Source: Bradyrhizobium erythrophlei | GTDB taxonomy: Bacteria > Pseudomonadota > Alphaproteobacteria > Rhizobiales > Xanthobacteraceae | Length of the DNA: 64,000 nt | NCBI GenBank assembly: GCA_900129675.1 | Contig: FSRD01000001.1 | Coordinates: forward strand, 3,399,501-3,463,500 | Reading direction: 5' to 3' | Shown: piece after piece, positions 37,235-45,276 of the stretch | Position numbering within the stretch: position 1 is the first letter of the stretch | How the letters are laid out: each line of letters starts with the position of its first letter | The notes under the pieces: model-generated | What the model was told of the DNA's origin: nothing | Databases searched by the model: none | What the model saw: the letters and a program-made list of their open reading frames with translations, nothing else | Made by a program: the position numbers and the translations under genes

Positions 37235-37882
37235 CTAGGCAACGCGACCCGGGTTATGCGGTTTTGTCGGCGTCAGTTGCAATTGGTCGGCCATGCGCGC
37301 CAAGTCAGGCAAGGACGATGCCCGCATCTTGCGCATGACTTGGCCACGATGAACTTTTACCGTGATTTCGCTTACGCCGAGATCGGCTGCGATCTGCTTG
37401 TTTAACCGCCCGGTCACCACGAGCGCCATGACCTCGCGCTCCCGCGGCGTCAATGTTTCGAAACGAATTTTCAGCTCTGACGTAGCTCGTTCCTGCTCCA
37501 GCCGCGCTCGATCACGGGCATGACCGAGCTGAATTGCTTCGAGCAAATCCTGCTCTCGGAATGGCTTTGTCAGGAATTCGATCGCGCCACCCTTCATCGC
37601 CTGCACCGACATTGGAATGTCACCATGTCCGGTAATGAAGATGATCGGCAGCTGTCTTTTGGCACCTGCTAGTTCGCGCTGCAGCTCGAGTCCGCTCTGG
37701 CCGGGAAGCCGCACGTCAAGCACCAGGCAAGCGGGTCCTTCCGGCCGGTCCGCCTCGAGAAATTCCCTCACCGAACCGAGTAAGCTGACCCGAAAGCCCG
37801 CCGATCGAAGCAGCTTGCCCAGGGAGTCCCGCACCCCCGGATCATCGTCGACGACTATCACTGTTGGCGGTTGCTCTACCAC
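37235..37882 (-). CDS. FixJ/NarL-type response regulator
   Basis: 215 residues. The receiver domain (1-120) has the acidic pair DDD near 12, phospho-acceptor Asp in CLVLDVRLPG (near 56), Thr in FITGHGD and Lys in FLTKPF. The C-terminal LuxR-type helix-turn-helix (LTPREREVMALVVTGRLNKQ ... VKVHRGQVMRKM) binds DNA. The linker between the two is helical. Its gene is convergent with the giant kinase, 115 bases from its 3' end, and is a natural phosphoryl acceptor for the H2251 HisKA domain; the pairing is an inference. A 505-base region separates it from the divergent receiver gene. Confidence 0.9.
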   Translation of the reverse strand: MVEQPPTVIVVDDDPGVRDSLGKLLRSAGFRVSLLGSVREFLEADRPEGPACLVLDVRLPGQSGLELQRELAGAKRQLPIIFITGHGDIPMSVQAMKGGAIEFLTKPFREQDLLEAIQLGHARDRARLEQERATSELKIRFETLTPREREVMALVVTGRLNKQIAADLGVSEITVKVHRGQVMRKMRASSLPDLARMADQLQLTPTKPHNPGRVA

Positions 37883-38205
37883 ATGTTCCTCGTTGACATG
37901 CGCATCAGCTTTTCTAGTCCGCCACCGAGCATAGCGAGATCATCGCGTGGGCGATAGAGGGGATGACCAGCCCAATTCGGCTCCGACGGATCGCAGCCAA
38001 GAGCGATCTGGCCGGTTGAAATCGGCCAGGTTCGGCGTCAGGCAGCCAGCTGCCCAAAGTCGAGCCGACTATAAGCTGGCAGCGCACAAGCGCACATCCT
38101 ATTTGGTACTCGATGTTTCCGCTAGATCAATAGTGAGCGCCAATGCGTGCCATTATGGTGAAGTTCTCCTCCCTCGAGGCCGATCACTCCCTGCGGCCTC
38201 CCTTA

Positions 38206-38234
38206 CCCCTCCAGCGCGATCCAGGCTGGAGGGG
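38206..38234. repeat. Perfect 10-bp hairpin upstream of the receiver gene
   Basis: CCCCTCCAGC (38206-38215) is repeated inverted as GCTGGAGGGG (38225-38234) with a 9-base loop. No T-run follows on either strand, so a classic intrinsic terminator is not supported. It could be an attenuator, a processing site or an operator. It lies about 150 bases before the receiver start. Confidence 0.45.
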
Positions 38235-38333
38235 CTCTTGTGAGGTAACAGGGGCCAGGGTGATATGGCCTGTGACGCAGTCTGCTCCATCGACCACAAG
38301 ATTTCCGACCATCGAAGCCAATCGTTGAGTTCC

Positions 38334-38347
38334 TATACATTTGTATA
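38334..38347. promoter_or_regulatory. Palindrome TATACA-TT-TGTATA, candidate operator
   Basis: A perfect 6-2-6 inverted repeat in an otherwise GC-rich region, 40 bases before the GTG of the single-domain receiver. Its position fits an operator overlapping the promoter. The cognate regulator is unknown; FixJ-type or AraC-type proteins from this cluster are candidates. Confidence 0.4.
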
Positions 38348-38387
38348 ATCGAAGCACGTAGCGGTTGCGCCTAGGCTGGATAAGAGA

Positions 38388-38840
38388 GTGTCTAGTGTCG
38401 TCGCGGACAATATCCGTTCCTCCGTAAAAGCTGCTCGCGGTTACAGGTCTTGCCAAGTGCCAAATAGCGGACCAATAGTGGCCATAGTCGATGACGACGA
38501 AGCGGTTGGAAACGCAATCGAAGTTTTGATGCGTTCGATAGGGCTGGTCGCCCAGGCATTTTCGTCGGGGGAGGAGTTCTTGCGCTCACCCGAACTGAGC
38601 CGCACCGGCTGCCTGGTTGTCGACTTCGACATGCCCAAGATGAGTGGCCTTGATCTGCACAACAATTTGTCTCGATTGGGCAAAGAGATTCCCACCGTGC
38701 TGATAACTGCCTATCCGAGCGATGATATTCGTGCCCGCGCACTTCAAGCGGGGGTCAGCTGCTATCTGCCCAAGCCGTTCGATGAGAGCGACCTCCTGAA
38801 TTGTATTCAGACCGCTCTAGATCGCGCAAAAGGGAAATAG
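38388..38840 (+). CDS. Single-domain response regulator (receiver only)
   Basis: 150 residues. After a basic 25-residue N-terminus the receiver begins IVAIVDDDEAVGNAI. The phospho-acceptor Asp is in LVVDFDMPKMSG, the switch Thr in VLITAYPSDD and the conserved Lys in YLPKPFDE. No output domain follows. Such proteins act as phosphate relays or sinks, or bind partner proteins. It could exchange phosphate with the 2467-residue histidine kinase, which has no receiver of its own. GTG 38388 is the open-frame start; a second GTG at 38457 would begin at VPNSGPIVAIVDDD, which matches the usual start of such proteins and may be the true one. Confidence 0.82.
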   Translation: MSSVVADNIRSSVKAARGYRSCQVPNSGPIVAIVDDDEAVGNAIEVLMRSIGLVAQAFSSGEEFLRSPELSRTGCLVVDFDMPKMSGLDLHNNLSRLGKEIPTVLITAYPSDDIRARALQAGVSCYLPKPFDESDLLNCIQTALDRAKGK

Positions 38841-39228
38841 AGGCGCGCCTTAGCTTGCCTACGTTGCATCAATGACCACTAAGCACGCGACAGATCGCCT
38901 CCGCCGGCCATCGGCGATGCAACTCAATAACATCGGCATCGCAGGGGGCGCGAACATAAGACCAGTCCGTTATCTGCCGAGTGCAGTCGGCTCAAGCGGC
39001 TGGACGCGCAACGCAGGACGGTCGTGCCGGCGCATGCTGCTCGTGCCCGTCATTGTGGTCGCAGCGGCGCGGGGTTCGGCTCGATCCTCCGCGTTGAGGT
39101 GATTAAGCGCTATACCAAGGTTCAGTTCGTTACGAGCTTCGTTGCGGCCAACTTTACGCTCGTACAATTGTGGCGGTTGCCGGCCGTCGGCATACAGGGC
39201 GCGCGAAATCCGTTGTTTTGGCTGACAC
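38841..39228. other. Intergenic region before STAND regulator 5
   Basis: 388 bases between two plus-strand genes. I see no supported gene, hairpin or repeat. The short frames across it have low-complexity Arg/Ala composition. It presumably carries the promoter of the gene at 39229. Confidence 0.4.
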
Positions 39229-42096
39229 ATGTTTGACGCCGCGGTTCATAGGAAGCTGAAGTTCGGTCCTTTCGAGCTTTCGATTGGCGAGAGAGTGCTC
39301 CGGCGCGACGGTCAGGTGCTTCCCCTCGGCGATCGGGCGCTGCATATTTTGATCTATCTTACCGACCGTCCGGGTGAGGTGATCGCAAAGCAGGAGCTGA
39401 TGGATCGCGTCTGGTCAGACGTCATCGTGGAGGAGGGTAGCCTACGAGTCCACGTGGCCGCAATCCGCAAGGCGCTTGGTGACGGCCAATTTGGCAACCG
39501 CTACATCGCAAACATCAAGGGGCGGGGCTACTCGTTCGTCGGCACCGTTGTCCCTCTCGCAGGTGGTACGGAGACCAGGAGCGACGGGTCCCGACACCAG
39601 GGCCGGCTCCCCGTGCGACCGCTCATGATGATTGGGCGCGAAACGGTGATCAGCGAGGTTAGCGGCAAGCTTCGAGATGAGCGGTTCGTGACGCTGCTCG
39701 GCCCCGGCGGCATTGGCAAGACGACCATTGCCTTGGCTGTTGGCCGCGCCGCTGCCGAGGAGCTTGGCGGGCAAGTCTATTTTGTGGACCTGGAAAGCCT
39801 GACCGATCCGCGGCATGTTGCGGGAGCCGTCGCGACATCTTTGGGACTTGCGCTCAAATCGAAAGATCCCGGCCCGGAGCTGGTCGAACTCGTTCGTTTG
39901 CGAAAGCTTCTTATCATTCTCGATAGCTGTGAGCATGTGATCGAGGCGGTCGCCTCGCTTGCCGAGGAGCTCTACCAGCAAACGGAAGAGATCCATGTTC
40001 TGACCACGAGTCGCGAATTGTTGAAAGTGGAGGGTGAGCATTGTTACCGGGTTCTCCCCCTTGATTTTCCACCAGACGGCTCAGAGCAGACGGCGAATGC
40101 CGTGCTCCGATATCCGGCAGCGCAGTTGTTTGTACAACGCGTGGCGGCGAGAGCGGGAAGCCTCGTTCTCACCGACGCGGAGGCGTCGTTTGTCGCGGAA
40201 ATGTGCCGAAAGCTGGATTGCATACCGTTGGCAATTGAGTTGGCCGCGGGTCAGGCGGCCGCACTCGGCATCAAGAACACGGTTGCGCGCCTTGTGTCGC
40301 GGCCGGAATTGCTGAAACTAAGCCGTCGGACGGCAGTTCCCAGGCATCGGACCCTCAAGGCGACATTGGATTGGAGCTACGATCTGTTGTCTGACGCAGA
40401 GAGGATTGTCTTTCGACGCATCGCTCCTTTCGTTGGTCATTTCACCCTTGAGGGCGCGCGGCATGTCGCAGGCGAACGCGGCGCAGGCGCCGGAGAAATA
40501 TTTGACGCGATCGCCGGCTTGGTCGAGAAGTCATTGATAGCAACCCGGATCGATGAAACGCAGGCACAGTATCGGTTGCTGGACACGACTCGGGCATATG
40601 CACTCGAAAAATTGGAGGAGCATGACGAGCTCGATGTGATCTCCGGCCGACACGCGAAATACGTTGCGGAATTTCTCGAATCGCAGAGGGAGATGATGCT
40701 GGCCTTGCCGAGAGCGAGGAGGACCACAGCCTATTCCGACCAATTGAGCAACATCCGTGCGGCGCTCGAATGGAGCTTTGGTTCACACGGTGACGACGAA
40801 ATAGCGACGCGACTGGCCGCCGCTTCAGCACAGGTGTTTCTGGAGCTATCACTACTCATCGAATGCCAGGCATGGGCAGAACGCGCGATAGCGCGCCTTG
40901 GAACTCGAAATCAAGGCTCTCGCCGGGCAATGGAAATCTATGCATCGTTACCGTTGGCCTTGATGCATACTGAAGGTAACGATCAACGCGTCTGGACGGC
41001 TTTTGCGAGCGCGCTAGAGATTGCGATCGATCAGGGAGACCTCGCCTACGAGCTGAGGATTTTAAGCGGACTCTTCACGTATTCGCATTGGACCATGGAC
41101 ATTCGGGGGGCGACCGACATCGCCGTCCAGAGCAAGAAATTAGCGCTGAAGACGGGGAATCTCGACGACGTAGCGCAAGCGGAAGCAATGTTGGCCGCCT
41201 CCGATCATCTGCTGGGAAATCACCTCGCCGCACAACTACATTGCGAATCGGGCCTCCGATACTTGGTGTCGGGTCGGCGCTTTCGAACCGAACAGTATCT
41301 TTTTCACTATAAGAGCTTCTTGCTCGTCGGCATGGCACGTTCTCTCCTGTACAGAGGCTTGCTCGACCAATCGCTAGATTATGCAAAGCGCGCCAGAGAG
41401 GAAGGCAAAAAGTCGGGCCACCCCGCCACGTTTTGCCGATCCCTGGCCTTGGTTCTTCCTGTCTTTCTGACCATGGCGGACTTGAGACAATCGGATGAGT
41501 ACATCGGTGAACTGAGTAGTCTCTCCGCCGCACACTCCCTGATACCGTATCGCGCGATAGCGACTGGCCTGAGGGGTCAATGGTTGCTCCTTCAAAACAA
41601 TCGCATCGATGGAATCCAGTTGCTGAAGAGAGCGCTGGAGGAGCTTCGCGCCCAGCATCACGAGATGCTGAATATGGATTTTACCTGCGATCTGGCCGCG
41701 GCTCTTGTGGACCTTGGTGAACACGAGCAGGCGCTGACCTTAACCGTGAATGCAATCGAGCAACAGCAGCGCGTTGGCAAATTTCTCCACATGCCCGCCT
41801 TGTTCAGGATGAAAGGGGTCGTCTTGGCCTCTCGGTCGGACGAGGATTCTTTCGAAGCGGAAACAAGCCTGCTGTCGGCAATCGACTGGGCGAAAAGCCA
41901 GTCCGCCACCCTGTTCGAACTGAAGGCTGCGGCGGACCTTGCCGAGCTATTGCTGAAACAGGATCGCTTGCCAGAAGCCTACAAACATCTCAGCGCGGCT
42001 CTTGATCGAACACCAGCCGGAATTGTATCCCCCACTCACAAGGGCGCCCTGCAAATCCTCAACCAGCTCCAATCCGGCGCCGAGGCCGTCGGCTAA
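39229..42096 (+). CDS. Winged-helix/NB-ARC (STAND) ATPase/TPR regulator, full-length copy
   Basis: 955 residues: OmpR-type winged helix (1-105), Walker A LLGPGGIGKTTIALAVGRAA near 156, Walker B LLIILDSCEHVIE near 227, CIPLAIELAAGQ, HRTLKATLDWSYDLL, and an intact 450-residue helical TPR-like half. The first 480 residues are nearly the same as those of the shortened copy at 27911, so this gene shows what that copy has lost. Its own C-terminus (TPAGIVSPTHKGALQILNQL) lacks the TPDLI..EQTS tail shared by the copies at 21490 and 27911, so the 27911 gene is a mosaic or descends from a different ancestor. It is 388 bases downstream of the receiver gene and 128 bases upstream of poxB. Confidence 0.87.
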   Translation: MFDAAVHRKLKFGPFELSIGERVLRRDGQVLPLGDRALHILIYLTDRPGEVIAKQELMDRVWSDVIVEEGSLRVHVAAIRKALGDGQFGNRYIANIKGRGYSFVGTVVPLAGGTETRSDGSRHQGRLPVRPLMMIGRETVISEVSGKLRDERFVTLLGPGGIGKTTIALAVGRAAAEELGGQVYFVDLESLTDPRHVAGAVATSLGLALKSKDPGPELVELVRLRKLLIILDSCEHVIEAVASLAEELYQQTEEIHVLTTSRELLKVEGEHCYRVLPLDFPPDGSEQTANAVLRYPAAQLFVQRVAARAGSLVLTDAEASFVAEMCRKLDCIPLAIELAAGQAAALGIKNTVARLVSRPELLKLSRRTAVPRHRTLKATLDWSYDLLSDAERIVFRRIAPFVGHFTLEGARHVAGERGAGAGEIFDAIAGLVEKSLIATRIDETQAQYRLLDTTRAYALEKLEEHDELDVISGRHAKYVAEFLESQREMMLALPRARRTTAYSDQLSNIRAALEWSFGSHGDDEIATRLAAASAQVFLELSLLIECQAWAERAIARLGTRNQGSRRAMEIYASLPLALMHTEGNDQRVWTAFASALEIAIDQGDLAYELRILSGLFTYSHWTMDIRGATDIAVQSKKLALKTGNLDDVAQAEAMLAASDHLLGNHLAAQLHCESGLRYLVSGRRFRTEQYLFHYKSFLLVGMARSLLYRGLLDQSLDYAKRAREEGKKSGHPATFCRSLALVLPVFLTMADLRQSDEYIGELSSLSAAHSLIPYRAIATGLRGQWLLLQNNRIDGIQLLKRALEELRAQHHEMLNMDFTCDLAAALVDLGEHEQALTLTVNAIEQQQRVGKFLHMPALFRMKGVVLASRSDEDSFEAETSLLSAIDWAKSQSATLFELKAAADLAELLLKQDRLPEAYKHLSAALDRTPAGIVSPTHKGALQILNQLQSGAEAVG
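39262..40667 (+). repeat. Long direct repeat, copy B (pairs with 27941-29346)
   Basis: Second copy of the 1.4-kb repeat described at 27941. Here it belongs to the full-length regulator, so this is probably closer to the ancestral form. Confidence 0.8.
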
Positions 42097-42130
42097 AGCG
42101 GACACCTTCGAGTACCGTGCGCTGTCTGCG

Positions 42131-42158
42131 CAGCCAGGTTCAAGTCCTCGCATTCCGA
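42131..42158 (+). other. tRNA-like 3' end relic (resembles tRNA-Pro)
   Basis: CAGCCAGGTTCAAGTCCTCG followed by CATTCCGA looks like the T-arm (G-TTCAAGT-C) and 3' acceptor strand of a tRNA. CATTCCGA would pair with a tRNA-Pro-type CGGAATG 5' end. No 5' half, anticodon arm or CCA follows, so it is not a working tRNA. Such 3' fragments are left at the borders of elements that integrate into tRNA genes. The match is by eye and short. Confidence 0.3.
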
Positions 42159-42224
42159 TACAAGCCCAAGCCTGCAGTTGGATGCATGTTGTGGCAGGAA
42201 TGGTCACGGCAGGGATCGAATGCA

Positions 42225-43937
42225 ATGGGCAAGCTGGTCGCGGACATCATTGTTGAAACCTTGCAGAATGCAGGCGTCAAGCATTGTTACGGCATCGTAG
42301 GCGACACGCTTAATCTGATCGCCCGCTCACTCGAAAAAAGCGAAATCGAGTGGGTGTCGGTGAGACACGAAGAAGCGGGAGCATTTGCCGCGCAGGCGGA
42401 GGCGCAGGTAGCGGATCGCCTGACGGCAGTTGCCGGGAGCTGCGGCCCCGGTAGTCTGCATTTCATCAACGGCATATTCGAGGCCAATCGGAATCGTGCG
42501 CCCGTCATCCTGATCGCAAGTCAAATCATTCGCGACGAATTGGGCTTCGATTTCATCCAGGAGGTTGACTTCAAGCAGGTCTACAGGGACTGCAGCGTCT
42601 TCTGCGACATGATCCATACACCGGAGCAGGCGCGCCGGAAGACCGTGATCGCCTGCCAAACGGCTCTGGCGAAACGCGGTGTTGCCGTTCTGATCGTGCC
42701 GGCGGATATCTCCGCCTCGGTCGTGGATGATAGCATCCCTTACGCGGTTCATGTTGCCAGGCCCGTCACGCGCCCGAACGACGCTGATCTCGCCGAGATC
42801 GCAGAAATTCTCAACAAAAGCGAAAATGTTGTGCTGTACGGCGGCTCGGGCTGCCAGGGGGCGCATCAGGAGATCCTCGCGGTTGCCAACAGGCTGAAGG
42901 CGCCGATCGCGCATACGTCGCGCGCAAAGGACTTCCTTGAATTCGACAATCCTTACAACATCGGAATGACCGGGATGCTCGGCAACGAGGCCGGCTACCA
43001 CGCTTTGCTGGACTGCGATGCGTTGTTGATGCTGGGCGCCGACTTCGCCTGGCGGCAATTTTACCCAGACAAGGCAAAGATCGTGCAGGTCGATATTGAC
43101 CCCACTCATCTGGGACGACGTCATCCGATCGCGAAGGGCGTTGTCGGAGATGTGAAGGCGACGATGGCGTCGTTGCTGCCGATGCTGGCTGAACGCACCG
43201 ACGCCTCGTTCCGAAGCGCATACGTTAAGCGCTACGCGAAGTATCGGGAGTCGGAACGAGCTAAAGTCGCTGTCGGCCACGATGGCAGCATTCCCGGATC
43301 CTATCTGACGCAGGTGATCAGCTGCCACGCGGCAAAAGATGCGCTGTTCACGGCCGATGACGGTACCCCGGCGGCCTGGGCCTATCGCCATATCGAGGCG
43401 AACGGTCAGCGCCGCATTTTCGCGAGTCTGCTTCACGGAACGATGGCCAACGGCATGCCGTCAGCCATTGGACTTCAGAAGGCAGAACCCGGTCGCCAAG
43501 TCGTGTGCATGGCAGGTGACGGTGGAATTTCGATGCTGTTCGGAGACCTGATGACGGTCGTGCAGCAGGAGTTGCCGATCAAGATTGCCGTCTATGACAA
43601 CGGCAAGCTTGGCTTTGTGGAGATCGAGCAAAAGGCTGAGGGGATGCTCGATACCTTTACGAAGTTGAAGAATCCGAACTTTGCAGGGGTCGCGCGCGCG
43701 TTAGGTCTCTGGGGCCAGACGGTTTCGGACGCGGACCAGCTCGAAGCTGCTGTGAAGGACTGGCTGGCGCAACCAGGGCCAGCACTTCTGCACGTGCACG
43801 TCAACCCGATGCAGCTCGTCATGCCGCCATTCATGCAGGTAGAGCCGGCGATCGGGATGGCGCTTTATTCGACTCGCGCCATTCTGCACGGTCGTGGAGG
43901 GGACGTCTGGGAAATGGTGAAGGAGAATTTCGTCTAG
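42225..43937 (+). CDS. poxB: Pyruvate dehydrogenase (quinone) / pyruvate oxidase
   Basis: 570 residues, close to E. coli PoxB (572). A thiamine-diphosphate/FAD flavoenzyme that decarboxylates pyruvate to acetate and CO2 and passes electrons to ubiquinone at the membrane. The catalytic Glu lies in WVSVRHEEAGAFAAQAEA. The middle FAD domain has the usual GNEAGYHALLDCDALLMLGA segment. The C-terminal ThDP motif is GDGGISMLFGDLMTVVQQ followed by VYDN (GDG...DN). The C-terminus ends GRGGDVWEMVKENFV, the usual lipid-associated end. ATG 42225 gives the family start MGKLVADIIVETLQ; the upstream open frame runs through a tRNA-like relic and is not coding. It stands alone, with no pyruvate-metabolism neighbours. 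Confidence 0.9.
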   Translation: MGKLVADIIVETLQNAGVKHCYGIVGDTLNLIARSLEKSEIEWVSVRHEEAGAFAAQAEAQVADRLTAVAGSCGPGSLHFINGIFEANRNRAPVILIASQIIRDELGFDFIQEVDFKQVYRDCSVFCDMIHTPEQARRKTVIACQTALAKRGVAVLIVPADISASVVDDSIPYAVHVARPVTRPNDADLAEIAEILNKSENVVLYGGSGCQGAHQEILAVANRLKAPIAHTSRAKDFLEFDNPYNIGMTGMLGNEAGYHALLDCDALLMLGADFAWRQFYPDKAKIVQVDIDPTHLGRRHPIAKGVVGDVKATMASLLPMLAERTDASFRSAYVKRYAKYRESERAKVAVGHDGSIPGSYLTQVISCHAAKDALFTADDGTPAAWAYRHIEANGQRRIFASLLHGTMANGMPSAIGLQKAEPGRQVVCMAGDGGISMLFGDLMTVVQQELPIKIAVYDNGKLGFVEIEQKAEGMLDTFTKLKNPNFAGVARALGLWGQTVSDADQLEAAVKDWLAQPGPALLHVHVNPMQLVMPPFMQVEPAIGMALYSTRAILHGRGGDVWEMVKENFV

Positions 43938-44075
43938 TCGAGGCGTCATCTTCCCAGGTGAATGCGCGATGGAGCGGTGTCGCACCCCTTGTCGATTTGC
44001 CGCGCAACATGAGTGTGGTCAAGCATCGCTGCCATGGGCCGACCGGGATTGCTGAACTCACGGGAACCATCGGCT

Positions 44076-44618
44076 GTGCCTATTGCCAAATATTTTGGAG
44101 TTGTCGGAAGCGCGCTTGCTGTTCTTCTGCTGATAGCCGGCTGGTCTTTGCCGGAGCACCCGGAGAGTTTTCCTGATCGGCCGGAGGTCATCGACAGGGC
44201 GACTATCCGGATCAGATCCGCGCACAAATGGCCGGAAAAGATTGTCCTGGATACCAATCAGCCGACATTCTCGCCACCGTCCATCGAGGTGGCCACGGCC
44301 CGGCAGTCGGTCGAGCCTCTGCCTGACGAAATGACGGATCAAACGCGCATCGACTCCTTGGCTAAGCCAAATCCTGATGTACGGCCGATCGATGCTCATC
44401 GCCGACCCGCGCGAGCCAAGCGTAAGCCTGCAAGGGCATTTTCACCGACTCATGTGGCCAGAACTCGTAATCGCAGCGAGCAACCAACGTTGGGCACGGG
44501 CGATGAGTGTTGTCGGTCCGAGTGGGCGGATGGGCCCGCATCATCAAAAGCTGCATCGCGTAGGCGTGTCGCGCGTCGGGACTCATGGATAGGCTGGCAT
44601 TTCCCGGAGGCAAATTGA
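44076..44618 (+). CDS. Membrane-anchored lineage-specific protein
   Basis: 180 residues from GTG 44076 (preceded by GGGAACC). The N-terminus has one hydrophobic helix, YFGVVGSALAVLLLIAGWSL, and then a charged, Pro/Arg-rich soluble part, including RSAHKWPEKIVLDTNQPT and a basic RRPARAKRKPARAFSPTHVA segment; ECCRSEW near the end is a Cys pair. This plan, one helix plus a basic tail, is a family I associate with Bradyrhizobium; its function is unknown. A decayed copy of the N-terminus is found at 46232. An ATG in the same frame at 44037 would add 13 residues, but they look non-coding. Confidence 0.62.
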   Translation: MPIAKYFGVVGSALAVLLLIAGWSLPEHPESFPDRPEVIDRATIRIRSAHKWPEKIVLDTNQPTFSPPSIEVATARQSVEPLPDEMTDQTRIDSLAKPNPDVRPIDAHRRPARAKRKPARAFSPTHVARTRNRSEQPTLGTGDECCRSEWADGPASSKAASRRRVARRDSWIGWHFPEAN

Positions 44619-45054
44619 AGGTCAGGCCGCTTCTGTCGGCCTCATCCTATGCGTCGCGCGACTTGGCTTGCTGGGATCTCAGAGAACGCGCGGACGCTAC
44701 AATTTTCCTCACTCGAAGGGTTGAGATCGAAACCGCATTTTCCCTCTAAACAGGTCACGAATGACCAAGATTGCTGGGGGTGTGCACGATACCCTGAGAT
44801 AGGAGCACGATCGCCTGCACCGTCGAGCTAATCGAAGTCTCGCATCGAGAAGTGGCCGGCTTTCGAGCGCCATAAAACTTTCGTATCGTTCCTATGACCA
44901 CTCTGGATGCCCAACGACTACCCACGTTCAATTGAGCCGGTGACCGCGATCGTCTTAGGCTGGATGAGTTGGAAAAGCGCACAGGCGCATGAAGTGCGAC
45001 GGTGAAAGAAGGGTGATCGACGAACAACCACGATAATTCCAAGAGGAGACTGCA
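44619..45054. other. Intergenic region before two coupled small genes
   Basis: 436 bases. No gene that I can support on either strand and no clear hairpin. The 3' edge carries CCAAGAGGAGACTGCA, the strong ribosome site of the gene at 45055. Confidence 0.45.
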
Positions 45055-45276
45055 ATGCTGAACCGCTCCGAAAGTCTTGAATGTGGCAGAGCCGCGAGAT
45101 GCGCAGTTTGTGATGGCAAGTTTGGTCTCGTCCGGTACTACTCGTGGCGAACCCCCCTTTGTTCCAAGAAGTGCGTCGATCGCTTCAGATCTCGCCGGGC
45201 AAGTGACCGGAATTGGCTGCCCTGGCTCCAACTCGCCCTAGATCAAGCGACAGAGACCCGCGCGAGGGCTCTATGA
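45055..45276 (+). CDS. Small Cys-pair protein
   Basis: 73 residues with CAVCDGKFGLVRYYSWRTPL followed by CSKKCVDRFRSRR: two CxxC/CxxxC pairs about 20 residues apart, suitable for one zinc, and a basic C-terminal part. It is similar in design to the minus-strand gene at 11584. A strong AAGAGGAGACTGCA ribosome site precedes ATG 45055. It overlaps the next gene by ATGA (45273-45276), so the pair is co-translated. Probably a nucleic-acid-binding or adaptor protein; the role is unknown. Confidence 0.68.
   Translation: MLNRSESLECGRAARCAVCDGKFGLVRYYSWRTPLCSKKCVDRFRSRRASDRNWLPWLQLALDQATETRARAL

Larger units (their letters stand above)
37883..38387. other. Divergent regulatory region between two response regulators
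   Basis: 505 bases, no gene. It separates the starts of the FixJ-type gene (minus) and the receiver gene (plus), so it should hold both promoters. It contains a perfect 10-bp stem hairpin at 38206-38234 and an AT-rich perfect palindrome at 38334-38347, both listed separately. Confidence 0.6.

Noticed and set aside
37210..37240. Possible second LuxR-tail fossil near the end of the giant kinase gene
   Set aside because: GGCTCAGCGTCTGCGCTAGG resembles the fossil at 29530 only over about 15 bases; too short to separate from chance.
17939..42096. STAND proteins as Avs-type antiphage defence
   Set aside because: Avs and related defence STANDs carry nuclease, protease or membrane effectors at the N-terminus. 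Here the N-terminus is an OmpR-type DNA-binding domain, and no effector, toxin or defence neighbour is seen. Regulation is the simpler reading.
42327..43436. 369-codon minus-strand frame inside poxB
   Set aside because: Antisense shadow; poxB is complete with ThDP and catalytic motifs on the plus strand.
44755..45231. 158-codon minus-strand frame over the Cys-pair gene at 45055
   Set aside because: Ser/Thr-rich shadow; the plus strand has a strong ribosome site, Cys pairs and an ATGA-coupled partner.
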